Shown here: positions 47,095 through 59,295 of the stretch, in pieces
Layout: each line of letters starts with the position of its first letter
How positions within the stretch are numbered: position 1 is the stretch's first letter
The notes under the pieces: generated by a model
Told to the model about the DNA's origin: nothing
Database searches by the model: none
What the model saw: the letters and a program-made list of their open reading frames with translations, nothing else
Translations under genes and position numbers: made by a program
NCBI GenBank assembly: GCA_037951165.1
Contig: JBBDHG010000011.1
Span: 3,065,001 to 3,129,000, forward strand
Length of the DNA: 64,000 nucleotides
DNA from: Lophius americanus
Taxonomy: Eukaryota > Chordata > Actinopteri > Lophiiformes > Lophiidae
Direction: 5' to 3'

Positions 47095-47400
47095 GTCCAC
47101 ATTTGGACTGATCCTGAGCCACTGCCGGGCCAGATGAGTTATGATCCCTTTAGCAAATACTGGGTCTCCTCCTGGAAAATTTTCAACGGTCGGCACCATG
47201 AAGACATCCCAGTCAGATGCCCGAACCACCTCAACTGACTGTTTTAGACATTGGTAGAGAAATGAAAATATTCCCTTTGCCCTACTTGTTTCTGAGCTCT
47301 TTCCCAACATTGTAGGAATTAAATGGTGCTTCTGTATCTGGGACAAGATTTCTGCATGAGAGTCCCACCTGAGCGTCATGACCTTCTCTGTCATAACGCA
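47095..47400 (-). mobile_element. RTE-like LINE relic, C-terminal part of ORF2
   Basis: The minus strand reads QLRWFGHLTGM (just downstream of 'ACTGACTG' on plus), the hallmark QLRWFGHL segment of teleost RTE/Rex-like ORF2 proteins. Degenerate 'GTATCTGGGACAAGATTTC' further upstream corresponds to the RIQ region. An open but frameshift-containing frame of about 100 codons remains; stops in the homologous frame show it is dead. It appears to be the same broad family as 15185-15560. Confidence 0.75.
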
Positions 47401-47490
47401 TCTGTCTGTAATAAACCCATATATTTAAGTAAGGCAACTGAGACTCCCCGAGCTAATTCATTTTCCTCTAATAATCAGAAGATAAGATAA
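47396..47490. repeat. Dispersed repeat 'beta', copy 2
   Basis: Same phrases and order as 18045-18150 ('AATAAACCCATATA', 'ATTTTCCTCTAATAATCAGAA'), directly adjoining the LINE relic. Confidence 0.6.
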
Positions 47491-49734
47491 GGTTGTGCTT
47501 CATCAGACATGAAAGAGTAGCGGCTCCTTCTGGATGTCCAAGCTTCACATCTAATCTTCCAGGCTGAACCCAACCACCTTATGCAGGAAGCTCCTTTCAG
47601 CTTCTTGCATTCATAGCCTCATTCTTGTGAATGAGCTCAGGGCCCATGTGTGGTGGTTGGAAGTTTGCCTTGCGTCTCATTTCACCACAAACAACAACAA
47701 ACCACCTGTCCTTCTCACAGTCCACTATCTTTCACTGAAGAACGAGACACTTTAGTGGTTAAGTCCTAGTCTACCCTTAGTTTATCCCCAGTTGATGAGC
47801 TGCTTGAATCTTATTCCCACTGAGGTGGATCTTGGGAAGAGTCAGAGATTTCAATCCTGCGGAGGTACGCCTGTAATTATCTTCTCCTCAAGCGTATTTA
47901 AGATGTTCCCCGGCTTGTCTGGAATTTTAAAGAATGCTTTATTTCTCCTATTTCGAAGCCACTGTTTTAATGTCGCTACTATTTTTGTGCTGCTACTATT
48001 TGGGGGTGTGGGGGGAGTGGTTAACCGTGGTTTTTTTGATTTGCTTTTTCACTGTGGAAAGAAAAGATCCATACCGCCACAACCCAAGTCTTAACTTAAA
48101 CCTTCTGTCTGTTTTGTGCGTTTGGTTTTGATTCAGAAAACTCTGCTGTTTCCATTGCCCTCTTCCTGCTGTCTGTTATGCAGTGGCTCTGTTTGTGCAG
48201 CGTATACTATGAAATGACTGATCACCAGCACACTTCAAACGTTTCATCTGTGCAGGAGGGACGGATGACATTTCTCAGTCAGCACTCGCTCAAACGGCCC
48301 AGCGAGATTAGAGTGAAAAGGAAACTCAAACACCAACACGCTCCGCTTTGTGGAGACTCGTTTATTACTAAGTTATTCCACAAATGGCTGCCTCTGCCTC
48401 TTTCTGTCTGTTTGAGCGTCTCCGCCTCTGCCTCCCCGCGTCTCATTCGGCAGCGCTACTTAGAGAGTGATGAGGAAATGGCCTCTTCCTCCCGTACCTT
48501 GACAGGATGAGTGGAAAGAGAAGAACGTGAGGCTGGTGTGCATGAGTGTTCGGGTCCACACTCAGCTGCCTGTGGCGAGAATTTGCAGCGTAATTACAGA
48601 GGAGGGAAAAATCAGACAGACAGCGAGAGATAAATAGAAAGTGTGTGTGTGAAGCTAAGAGGAATGTGCTGATTAATGGGCGATCGAAGGCAGCGTCCCT
48701 TAGCAGCGCGCCTCATTACTGTTCAGTCTGACCCAGCACCCCCTTCATTAGGCCTTAAAGCAGCCTGTAAAAGTAGTGGCTGTGTGTGGTATCCTCATTA
48801 AAGTACAGATGATAACTAAACAAAGGCCAGATTCCCTTTTGTCAGAATAGACTGCTGTGCATCAGCCAAAAAATGGAAAAAAAAGACTCCTTTCTGTTCA
48901 GCAGTGTAAAAGGGTCATCTCTAACCCTTCTAATTATTTAATAATTTAATGGTGGAGAAAATGTGTTGACCAAAGTTTCAAAAAAAATAACTTTTCCCCA
49001 GCAGTTCTCAGCTTCTTCATCAAGTTAATGAGAAAAAAAAACATTTAAAAGAAGTGATTTACATATATATATATTTATACACAAAAAGTCACAAAGAAAT
49101 ATTGAATACCTGTAGATGCCCTCTGCCAGGTTGGTAAGGTCTGAGCTCATTGTTTAGATGGCACAACTATACTGGTTTAAAACACTGATTCGATCAAAAT
49201 GATCCAGCACCTGAGACAATCGACATTTTTACAGAGATTTCACAACAACGCTGCAATGATGACCCCTCTGTAAAAATGCTTTTCTTTGTTTACAAAGGCT
49301 TCTTCCCCAGACCTTTGGCCTCCGTCATTTGCCACTGGAGAATGACCAAACTAATTATTACAATAATCTTATAATTAATGGTGGGTGATGTGATTTGAGA
49401 ATAGGAAGCTCCTGGACGCTGCGCTGTCTCTCTAATTTGAAACCATTTTCAGTGGATTTTCTCCTTCTTGGGTTAGCTGGTAAGTGCGACAAGCTGGAGG
49501 TTTTCCGGACAGATGAGTAGAATAAAGGTGCATTCGACTTGTGCATATGGGTTTAATTAGACAATGGCTTGTAAAATTCTTTACGCCCTTAACATTTAAA
49601 ATATTTCCTTCAGGATGGTTGGAACAAAAATGGTAAGTCCATGAAAACAGATTCCCAAGGACTGGGAAGGTGGGGTTATGTAAAAAAAAAAAAAAAAGCA
49701 CTTAGTGTGACTTGGACTCAGGAGGTACAGCTGT
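47491..49734. other. Unannotated sequence, one CNE-like stretch
   Basis: 48540-48800 is complex and repeat-poor ('GCGTAATTACAGAGG', 'TGATTAATGGGCG') and may be regulatory. A 16-base A run lies at 49682-49697. Open frames (47792-48510) have no domain. Confidence 0.35.
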
Positions 49735-49935
49735 CATTTACTTAATGGTGGGTCAGGGGTTAAATTCCTGTCCTCTGCAGTCCATATGTCAGAGGGCCTA
49801 GGGCAAGATACTGAAGCCCAATTTGCTGAGATGTGAGTGCGAATTTTTATTGCTCCTGATGAGCAGTACTTCCCACTGCCACCTTTGTATGAATGCGTGT
49901 GAATGGGTGAACGCCGGCCCTTTCAAAATTAAGTC
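49735..49935 (+). repeat. Dispersed fish repeat with tRNA-like head, copy 2
   Basis: Box B-like 'GGGGTTAAATTCCTG', then 'GGGCAAGATACTGAAGCCC', 'GCTCCTGATGAGCAGT', 'TTTGTATGAATGCGTGTGAA' and 'GGGTGAACG'. Same family as 4805-5078, better preserved in the middle and truncated at its 3' end. Confidence 0.75.
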
Positions 49936-50694
49936 TGTTTAGATTACAGCTCCTATTGCCGAAAACACATTTCAGATAAAAACAATTCATCACACGTAGC
50001 TCCTGTATAGCTGTCAACTGTAGATGAAGATAATGCCTCCGATGATGTCAGTCATAAAATCTGTACGCCGTTAGACAAATGCTTTTTGTTTCAAAAGCAA
50101 CATTGAGCAGCCGCTTCAATGTGGCCATTAAACCTGTAAACCAATCTCAGTGGATTTATTAGCATACTTTCAGTGGGATTACATTTTTAAAGGTGTCTTT
50201 GGGGTTATGATCGAGTGGAAATCAAAATGACATTATTGATGTCTCAGCATTGTCAGCAGTGATTTAACGCCCGCATTGTAATGCCTACTTACTCTCCTTA
50301 ATCATGGCTCCTTCACCGGCACAGACGCTTACAGGATTTCTGAGTCCAATGAACCCGATGGAAGACTGGTGAATTAATTTTAAAAAAGAAAGAAAAAAAA
50401 AGAATGTGATGGAGGAATAGGGTCTATGTGGAACTCCAATGGAAGGTTATTGCAATTAATCTGTAAAAAAATTGCTGCCGCGGCTCATCTGTCCATCATC
50501 AAGAGCTAAATTTACAATGCTATAGAGAAAAGGTAGGTTTTGGCATATCCCAGAGTTGGTCCACTTTTGTAGATGTAGAATGTGTTTCACAGCATTTAAA
50601 ATATAAAGATACTATAACAAGAAAAAGATTGCAAACTTCCATAGTCTGCGATCTCTGTGTGCTTGCCCAGCTGTACTCTAGATAACTCCATTAA
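49936..50694. other. Unannotated, partly CNE-like sequence
   Basis: 50150-50350 is complex and repeat-free; the remainder is unremarkable. No gene. Confidence 0.4.
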
Positions 50695-51207
50695 TGTCTG
50701 AGTTATCACCAGCCTCTGAATCTACCAATAACTCCAGCAAACTCTCTGGGTACCTTTTAAATACTCTGTAGCTCGTCGTCTCCTGCCTGATTTCACTGGA
50801 AATCTATTAGCTTCACCCCCAAAGGAACATCTAAGGAATCACAGACCGCGATAGAAACATTGTGATGTCATAACTCCAATGCCTTACTTTGTTTTAAACT
50901 ACGAAACACGTAACGTCCCCATATTTAATCACCTCTAGATTATGCCTAAACAACAAACATAAAAACAGACCAACATAAAAACAGACAACCAAACAGGAGT
51001 GAAAACACAAGTATCGACATCACAATGTGACTATGGTTGCTTGTTCATTTGATGTTCCTTATTGGGTGGAATTGGGGGCTTACTGGGCTGAACAGAGGCG
51101 CTGAAGTGGAAGGTGCAGGAGACGACCGTCTAAAGAGTATTTTATATAGATACTCATAGAGTTTGCTTGAGTTATTGGTAGATTCAGAGGCTGGCAATAA
51201 CTCAACT
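50695..51207. mobile_element. Inverted-repeat element of about 510 bp, family unknown
   Basis: Left arm 50695-50792 and right arm 51114-51207 are reverse complements over about 95 bp. Shared phrases: 'CAGCCTCTGAATCTACCAAT', 'AGCAAACTCT', 'GTCGTCTCCTGC'. A third copy of the arm is at 30110-30185, so this is a mobile family rather than a local inversion. No coding capacity in the 320-bp core; no clear target-site duplication seen. Confidence 0.7.
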
Positions 51208-52283
51208 CAAACTCAATAACTCAAACATTAAGAAAAATCTGCATGAATTTTTTCCTCAACCTACGGTTTGCGCTCTTTGAGTGCTTTTTCTAGCCTTAAG
51301 TTAAAAACAGCTGGTGTCCAAAATGAACCATGGTGAACATCACTCTGGAAGTCACATCAAGTGATAACCCATTGTTTCCAGCAGCAGCTGATATGTGTGT
51401 CCTGTGAATACGACTTGAGATAATCATCTGAATCCCTGACATTAAAAAAAAGCCTCATTCTAACCATGATGGCCTTGTGCCAGCGTCACATTGAACATTT
51501 GATGGATGATGCTGCGGGTCCTGTCTGGAGGATATATCACTGTGGTAACAGAGTCGGCCACGCTGCTCCATAGAAGGGAAAGACTGACTCATCATGCTCA
51601 ATAAAACAAAGAGCAAACAGCAAGTGCGTCAGGGATGGATGTGCTGCAGCTATAAATGTCTAAAGCATCATTTCCCGGGGAGCGAGGCAGTCGGATCACA
51701 ACAGAGCTCTCCTGGCAGGATGTTGTGACAGAGAATCTCTTACAGCCTGCTGACCTCATGATTATTTTCCATACCTGAAAAAAAAAAAAAGGTTAGATAA
51801 CGGGTAGTCATTAATCACAAACTTGTTTTAGGCCATGATGAAAAACATTTGGTTGTGTATACTGCTGCTGTTGTGGAGCTTTTACTCGCATCCCACATTC
51901 TTCCCCAGCAGATAGACTTTCCCCATTGCCTTACAAATATTTTAATTTTCTATTTCTTTCAGAAAATAGATCTCCACTGATTCACAAAGTCTTTTGACAG
52001 TATTAGGGGAGAATGATTGTAAGTATTGAGTTCTGTTGCTCCACAATCAGTAATCTGAAGTCTGATAAACTGGTGTCACTAGAGTAAGTTATCTAATAAA
52101 AAAAAGGAAAACCCAAAGGTTTGGAGTCAGGGATGGTTTCGTAGCAAACCAAAAGTTTCTGTCGGCCATGTTTGAAAAGCATACACGAGTAAACGTCTTG
52201 TCTACCAAAGAACCAATAAGAATGTAACTTAACCGAATAATTTTCATCATCCTTGGTTTGTTGTTGTTTTTTAAAACCGGCAA
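51208..52283. other. Unannotated sequence
   Basis: Poly(A) at 51779-51790. 51480-51770 is complex and repeat-poor. No gene. Confidence 0.4.
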
Positions 52284-52337
52284 GGTGCTAAAAAAGCTTA
52301 CGGTGCTAGAGGTGCTATCGGTGCTAAAGGTGCTGCG
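52284..52337. repeat. 9-bp minisatellite, six units
   Basis: GGTGCTAAA, AAAGCTTAC, GGTGCTAGA, GGTGCTATC, GGTGCTAAA, GGTGCTGCG in exact 9-base register. Read in frame it gives Gly-Ala-X triplets, but stops lie close upstream. Confidence 0.85.
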
Positions 52338-52346
52338 TTTTCCGCG

Positions 52347-52369
52347 GATATATATATATATATATATAT
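52347..52369. repeat. (TA)n microsatellite
   Basis: About 11 TA units, 10 bases after the 9-bp minisatellite. Confidence 0.95.
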
Positions 52370-52689
52370 GAGTAGGACAGTCTGTTCTTTTGCAGACTGA
52401 AATCTGTCTGGCATTGTAAGGCAGCCAGATCATCACTCTGCATGGCGAGGCAGTTGGACGGGACAGGTTAAAAAACATTTTTAAATATTGAAGCTGATCT
52501 GTGTGTCTCAGCTGAGAATCAGATTCACTGGATTTCTGAGCTGATGATGTATTTCCTATGAAGAGTAAAGGACCCTAGAAAGTAGGATTTCTGGTTTGGA
52601 ATTATTCTATTTTTCATACTCAAATTAGAAAATGTATCGTTTTCCAAATTTTGACTTGAAAAAAACAAACATTATATGATTTGTTTTTT

Positions 52690-53310
52690 CATTATCTTAG
52701 TCCATATTGACTCCACCTATTTCTATGAAGTCAGCAATTTGCTCTAAGATAAGACCCCAGAGTGACACAACAATGGAGATGAATACAACTAACTATTTCT
52801 TCTGAGCTCGGTTATAAAACAAGACAGATGTCCTTTCCGTCAATTCATATGATTTAAATTTAAACACGATTTGACTTATAGTTGGGATGTAAACTGATAA
52901 AAAAAAACACAGTTTCTTATCTTATCTTATCGTATCGTAACTTATCATGTGTTATGTTATCTCTTTCCTGTTTTTAAGGGTTCGCCAGAGCGGCTCATCT
53001 TGCTCCACATATTGATTTGGCATAGGTTTTTTCTTAAATAGTTTTTCGTAAAAGCTCCACCTAGAGAGTTAAATATGAACTATGAGAGTAAAATATGATA
53101 TATACATGATAAACAGCCTGGAGTCAATTCATATAGATAACATTTGGACTAAATGGGACAGACAGAAATTATGGCCTAAAACTTTCGGCGATTAAGCTAA
53201 ATAAAGATATTGACGCAACAATATGTCTGTCAAAGGTCAACTGGAGCCTAAAAATGTGAAAATACTCCATGAAATAGTTTTGGAGTTATTGGGATAGTGA
53301 CTTGTTTTTC
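52690..53310 (-). repeat. Alpha repeat, reverse, about 620 bp
   Basis: Shares 'GAAGTCAGCAATTTGCTCTA', 'AACTATTT' and 'TTCTGAGCTC' with 55720-55850 in the same order, then reverse forms of the alpha modules: 'AAAGCTCCACCTAGAGAG', 'AATATGAACTATGAGAGTAA', 'AATTATGGCC', 'CATGAAATAGTTTTGGAGTT'. A (TTATC)n run (52914-52945) interrupts it. Confidence 0.7.
52914..52945. repeat. (TTATC)n pentanucleotide repeat
   Basis: Imperfect TTATC/GTATC units inside the alpha copy. Confidence 0.85.
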
Positions 53311-55599
53311 TCGGTTTAGTGTTAACAGCTGTCAAGAAAATGTTTTTGGATGCACTGCCTGTTTGTCTGTTTACTATTTTTCACTTTCTTAAGCATTTTA
53401 TTGCACTGGATGGGTCTGAATCATCCTCCTCCTTTACAACGTCCCTAGGGTTTGCTTTTTTTTTGGTACTCCAAGATGCTCGACCACATAAAAGACCTGT
53501 ATTATGATTTTGCGGATCCCTTTCAGAGGCTTTCATTTGACATAATTCAACTGCTTTTAGCCCTGTAAGAGCAATTATTTCCATCACTCAGACCAACAGA
53601 TGCATGGTACAGTAGAGAAAAACACGGTTAATGAAAAAAAATTAAGAAGAGCCTATAAAGCTTAAAAATCTATATGTGGAATTATTATCACTACCAGCTG
53701 CTGCTTCTGCAGGCGTAGCAGAGGAAGTGTGAGTTCCTTTTTTGAAGCGTCTCCTCGCGGCGGGGATTTGACTGGGGGTGGGACAGACACTGCTAAGTGT
53801 TGTTACATCGCCTTCCTTGTACTAAATCTGCGTGCCGAGGAAACTAGGATGTTGATGCCGGTTGCTGGATATCATTTTGTTTCATGGAAGTTATGTAAAA
53901 CTTAGAATTGTGTGAGAATCAGTCTTCTATTTCTTTGTTGGTTTTGGTAGATAGAGGGAGCTACCGTCCTTTAGTTAGCCAGCTAGGTGATACTTCATCA
54001 AACTGCCTCTTTCCTCTCTTTGTGTTTCCCTACCACAACATTTCCACTCTTTAAATTGTATTAAGGAATATGCACCTCTGTCAGAAGGGGAAACTATCTT
54101 TTGATATCATTAATGTATGCTGTCTTGGTTTTAGTCCCTTACACCGACCTTCCTCCTGTTCAATTTTTAATGAGATAAGATTGGAGGGTCAACTCTCATA
54201 AATCCTTTCCTGCTTCTACAAGTAGTGATATTGGCTTTATTTGATTTGAGGGACTTTTTAAAGGAATTCTGCCATATGCCGAATGGCCATCTGCTCCAAC
54301 CTTGTTTCATTGACCATAAACAGGTCGGCTTCATCAGTGAAAAAAGGTCCTGGCCAAATATTTGCTGCTCTTCGACCCCATTTGGTTTAGTGTGTTCTTT
54401 GTTTGCATTTCAATGACCCGCGGTCAGTGTCAGAACGATGGCACGTGTGTCCCTGACGAGCTCTCCCATGATAAGATGACAGCAGATGAGAAAGGGACTG
54501 AGGCCTTGTGGGATAAGAGCAGGGTGAAGGATGGAGCAAGTGCAGACAGGCTGCTTGTTCACACACATAAACACACTCCAACTCTGGTATCAATCCCCTC
54601 ACACACATCACACACCCTGCTGCACCGCCAACCAGCCCTCTGATAGCTGTCGAAGTCCTCTTTCCCCTCTGTCCTATGTTTCCTACCTTTAAAACCTTGC
54701 AAAATATCCTCGCTGAAGTGTCAGGAAGATGCATCGTGGAGCGTTTGTTATTCATTGCTTCATTATCTGAACAGCACTTGTCCATTCAGTAACACCTCCC
54801 ACAGCGCGCCTCCTCAGTCAAGCATCCACTGATGCCTTTAATCCCCAAGAATCCTAATTATTGCTCATGCAAATCACAGGTCAGAGCTTACCAAAAAAAT
54901 TTCGAAAGGGAGAAAGAAAGAGAGAGTGTGAGAGGATAAGGAAATTCAGGGGTGCGTCTGTGCAAGCACGGGTGTGCAGCGCTTTTTCTGAATTGCTGCA
55001 GATATGGAATTAGCTGAGGAGGATGGGATTGTGCGGATTAGGTGGAAAGATTTTACCAAACGCAGGATCCCTATGTGTAATTCAGTTTGGCGTCCTTGAA
55101 ATTGCTACTGTGAGAAACTCAGCAGCTGCACCAGCAGCAGTACGGAGAGTCCACAAATAGGCAGAATCCATCCCCACCAGCAGACCCACGTTTCTACCAA
55201 GCATCATTGCACGAAAGCCGTCAAGGGTGTGAATTGTTTGGGTTGTGATTGTGAATTTTGCAAATACTTGAGCTTTTGTATAGAATGGATGACAGAACTC
55301 ACAGGTTTAAATCTTGTGAAAGTGAGTCAAACGGTTTGTTCGCTAACATCGAGAAAACATACACTTCCACTAAGTTGGATGCAGCCAAGGCGCCAGTTTT
55401 GGTTTCATCTGAGGAGAATTTCAGATATTACTACTGACACGTCTGCTGCCAAGTCATTTTGATGACTTAGGTGGACTGAGAAACTCAACACAAGAGTTAC
55501 TCCAGAAACTCTGACTTGATAGCTGTACTCCACATATCACTCGTGTACAGTTTTCACTGTGTGAAACTTTATATGAGACTTTTGTTCTCAGGAACTCCA
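53311..55599. other. Unannotated sequence
   Basis: No supported gene. A CQNDGTC string at about 54430 was considered and rejected as an EGF domain. Purine-rich run at 54905-54940. Confidence 0.4.
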
Positions 55600-56200
55600 C
55601 AAGAATGGCTTCGATGAAATAACCAGTATATCAACGAAAAGCCCCCAATCCCCTACGTTGTAGCAGGGGATTCTTTTGACTTATCTCCTCAAATTAAATT
55701 TGACTGATGAATAATCTCAGAGTCCACATTGGCTCAACCTAACTATTTCCTTGAAGTCAGCAATATGCTCTAAAATAAGATCCTATTCCTGTATAGTGAC
55801 TCAATGATGAAGATGTATACAGTTAACTATTTTTTTCTGAGCTCAGTAATGAAACAAAACAGATTCCTAATGTCAGTTCATATGAGCTCAATTTAGACAA
55901 AATTGTTCGATGGTTGGAAGTTACGGATGAGAAACTGTGTTATTCCACAAAAATCTCCCTCCAGTGAGTGAAATATGAACTGTTATAGTGAAATAATCTA
56001 TACGCAAGAGAGGTCTCCTTGTGTTAATTCATATGAGCCAGGATTGACATAATCGGACATATGGTTGGGAAGTACCTGTCAAAAGATTGTTTGTTTTGCA
56101 TATTAGCCCCCCTAGCTAAAATACAAGACGGAATCCTTGAGCTGATTTATATGCACCAAATTTGGAGTAAATTGGACCAACAGTAAGGAAATTATGTCTA
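55600..56200 (-). repeat. Alpha repeat, reverse, about 600 bp
   Basis: Starts with a shortened terminal block ('GCCCCCAATCCCCTACG'), then the segment shared with 52690-52910, then reverse modules 'CTCCCTCCAGTGAGTG', 'AATATGAACTGTTATAG' and 'ATATGCACCAAATTTGGAGT'. Confidence 0.7.
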
Positions 56201-56934
56201 AAAAACAGTGTAGATCTCCTTTTCATTTACTTTATGAGCTACAGTGCTCCACATGGGTACATGAAGAACTGGACTTACCATTAGGTAATGCTTTTGCTAT
56301 AATTCATGACCGAATTAGAGGCTACTACAGGACAGCGCTCTGTATATGGTGTATAATTCATGGGGATAATCAGAGACAAACACAAGCTGCAGTAAAGCCT
56401 GTGCAGGCGTCCATTGGGAAGTTTGCCTACTCGTTGGCTTGTTTGGAATAAGTTGAGAAGCTCAACCCCGAGTTTGTAGTACAGATATGTCTAGTATATC
56501 CGTCTTATGAATATGAAGCAACAGGATGGGTATTTTTAGCTTAGCATAGCTAACTTCAACATGCTGTTTTTGTAATACACACTGTATTTAGAACAGATTT
56601 ACATTTGGGTGTTTTAAAGGAGCATATAGGGGACTCTTTTAAAAAAAAAAAACTTTTTAAGTAGCCAGGATAGCCTTTCCTACTCTCTCCAGTAGTCTAT
56701 GCTAAGCTATGGCTGGCTATGCATTCGTATTTACATATTTTTATGATGATGAAGTGATGAAATTTCATCATCTTATTAATAATAATATTAATAATAATAA
56801 TAATAATAGTAATACACTTTACATTTGGATCAAATCTATAGGTTTTACAAAGTAAAACTCAGATAAAAGCATCAATAAAAAATATAATAATAACTATATA
56901 AAAATATGACCAAAAAGCAGCAATGTTAATTAAA
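56201..56934. other. Unannotated sequence with AAT-type repeats
   Basis: ATA/ATT repeats at about 56770-56813 and a 12-base A run at 56640-56651. No gene. Confidence 0.5.
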
Positions 56935-57410
56935 AGTTATGGGTTCTGCTAAAAAGAAAAGTTTGAAGTCCGTTTTTTTAAATGTGTCAGTCGTCTGTGG
57001 AGCCCTCAGATGGTCAGGGAGGGCCTTCCACAGACGAGGGGCAGCAGAACAGAAGGCCCATGGATGCACTGGTGAGTGAGGAGAGAGATCTTACATGGGA
57101 AGATCTTAGATGGGAGGCCAATGAAGGGAATGAAGAATGGGGGTGATGTGTTCGTGTTTACGCACTCTTATCAGGATCCTTGCGGGACTGCTCTGCACAT
57201 ACTCTAGATTTTGAAGACTTTTATCATGGATCCCGATGAGAAGTGGGTTACAGTAATCCAGTCTGGAGGAGACAAACGCGTGAACCAGCTTTTCAGCATC
57301 ACTCAAGGTGAGTGAAGAACGGAGTTTGGAAATATTTCTGAGATAATGAAAGGAGATCTTGCTGATGTGTTTAATGTGGGATTCAAAAGTGAGTTGAGGG
57401 TCGAATCTTA
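56935..57410 (-). mobile_element. L2-clade LINE relic, reverse-transcriptase C-terminal region
   Basis: The minus strand reads continuously from about 57406 to 57106: FDPQLTFESHIKHISK, then LRNISKLRSSLTLSDAEKL, VHAFVSSRLDYCN, ending at SLHWPPI then a stop. These match L2/Maui-type fish LINEs almost codon for codon. After a deletion of the next part, another frame gives FCSAAPRLWKALPDHLR and FKKTDFKLF, the element's C-terminus. The roughly 100-codon uninterrupted stretch implies moderate age. Catalytic YADD lies upstream and is absent. Confidence 0.93.
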
Positions 57411-57454
57411 CGCAAAACTGCAGCCACAGATTTCTTGGGTTAACGCGAGAAGAG

Positions 57455-57660
57455 AGATATATCTTGTATACATAGCATATTTTCCTTTAATAGTTTCTAT
57501 TTTACTCCTTAGGGGGAACTTTTGTACAAAAACACAGTTTTTCGGATGTAATACCACTTTTAAGGAGTTCAATCAGGTGGATTTCTTGTACAATGCAAGG
57601 GATTGGGGGCTTCTCATGGATAAACTCTTGCTATCGGGGATAACAGTATAGGCCTATTGT
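57455..57660 (+). repeat. Alpha repeat, 3' part, forward
   Basis: 'TATATCTTGTATACATAGCA', 'TTAGGGGGAAC', 'AAAAACACAGTTTTTCGG', then the terminal block 'AAGGAGTTCAATC', 'GGGATTGGGGGCTTC', 'CTATCGGGGATAACAG', 'TAGGCCTA'. It starts about 45 bp after the L2 relic. Confidence 0.75.
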
Positions 57661-58739
57661 AAGTACAATAATTGGAAGACTTGAGTCTTTAACGTGAGGC
57701 TGGACCTCAATGACAAAAACTAACACACCAGCAAAATTCTGGAGTCTGACATAAAGGTTAGTAGCGCACCGCACTGATGGTGTTCATAAAAGTGTAACAT
57801 GCACTCATAAAACATTATTGCACTGCAGTTGGTAGATAAACACTGTAACTCTCCCTCTCAAGGCCACTTAAAGAAAAATTACAGCTTTTTCCTTTAACCG
57901 GTGCCTGGAGCAGGATCAGAATATGGTGTTGCCACAAGTTGCGGCTCTAAAAAACACGTAGATGGATGATGAGGTACATCATCAAAATGTCAACATGTCC
58001 TCCCCCTGTCACACTGGTGAAGCAGCTCATAAAGTTTCCAGCTGCTGTCATCCAATCAATAAAAAGTAAAGCTGAGAACATCTTAGTTTTGCGATGAGTG
58101 AATCCGGAGCTACCCGTCATGTTTCAAACCTCGCCGCTGTGCAGGGCAGCGGCCAGGCGGAGGTCTAATCTTTTCCCAGCCCATTACTGCTCACAGCGTA
58201 CAGTAAGAGGATTATATCACCAATCCTCTGATGTCACCGTAAAGCCACGGAGGCCTTAGCTCACGGACCCCCCCCCCCTACTCTGTTGCAACCTTCCTCA
58301 CCCCCTCTCAGAAGTCTGGCAATCAGGTTCAAAACATTTCCCCCTCAGGCCAGTGATGACAGGAGCTTCTGCAAATGCTCAGAGCCATTTCTCATTCTTT
58401 GGCTATTTGAGTAGCAGGACACCTGACAAACTACCCACAGCAAACAACTGGCCATATGGTGAGACCAAAGGTGCCGCGTAAAGCCTTCAAGCCATTTGTC
58501 CCTTGACACAGAGGTGTTCTGTTTGGGCTGGGGATGATCTGCTTTGTTCAGTTAGTCTGATCTGATGAACACAGGTATCAACTAGTCCCTGCATAAGCCA
58601 TCCACTAAAACTACTGTAACACAAATCTGGGGTAAACAATGGAGCTTAACTAATCTCTAATCTCTTATGGCAAGTTTCAAGTTCCACCCAAGGAATTGGT
58701 GAAGGAGTTAAATGTAGTTTCATCAATCTAAAAAAAATA
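57661..58739. other. Unannotated sequence
   Basis: C run at 58268-58277. 58080-58260 is GC-richer and repeat-poor. No gene. Confidence 0.4.
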
Positions 58740-58928
58740 AAAGGTGTTATTTTTACTCACTATTGGGAGGTTCTTTCTTGAAAAACACTGTTTTTATGAT
58801 ATCGATTCACATTTAATTTCCACGTGTTGAGTTCAATCAGGGGGATTGCTTCTGCAGCACAGGGTATTGGGGACCTTTCAAGGATACACCCTTGCTGTGG
58901 GGAAGGACATGGTAGGCCTATTTTTTAT
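58740..58928 (+). repeat. Alpha repeat, 3' part, forward
   Basis: 'ACTATTGGGAGGTTCTTTC', 'TTGAAAAACACTGTTTTTA', 'GAGTTCAATCAGGGGGATTG', 'GGTATTGGGGACC', 'ACACCCTTGCTGTGGGGAA', 'GGTAGGCCTA'. Confidence 0.75.
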
Positions 58929-59051
58929 CATTTGTTATGTTCATAGAATCCCATGATAATATGCACCAGTTTATTTTGCTGGAATAGATTCTGCCCCATC
59001 AGATATCTCCCATGACGTGACACAGTGATACTTTTCTATTCCTCTCTCTCA

Positions 59052-59187
59052 CAGGTGGGTTTACATGGACAGCCTAATTCCAACAGACTCGGAAAAGACG
59101 CCTAATCGGAAAGAAAAGGCTGCATGTGAACGCCCCTTTACGAATGGAAATAGGAGAGGACGAAAGGGTCCCATGTAAAGCCACCTA
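59052..59187. mobile_element. MITE-like element, short copy
   Basis: Ends GGTGGGTTTACATGGAC (from 59054) and, in reverse, GGTGGCTTTACATGGGAC (back from 59185). 'AGCCTAATTCC' and 'CTAATCGGAAAGAAAA' are shared with 34201-34255. Lacks the 34390-34720 core of the long copy. Right flank TA, left CA. Confidence 0.8.
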
Positions 59188-59295
59188 TTGAAACTAGGTT
59201 TCAATTACCTTGACAACCAAATCAGACCATGCCTGCATGTTATTATTTACATACACATGGTTCCAATCTTTCTAACATCATGCATATCCTAGCTG

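Noticed and set aside
54420..54480. CQNDGTCVPD string resembling the start of an EGF-like domain, preceded by an acceptor-like CAG
   Set aside because: The remaining cysteines and the CxC/GxxGxxC pattern of an EGF domain are missing downstream, and no donor fits; most likely chance.
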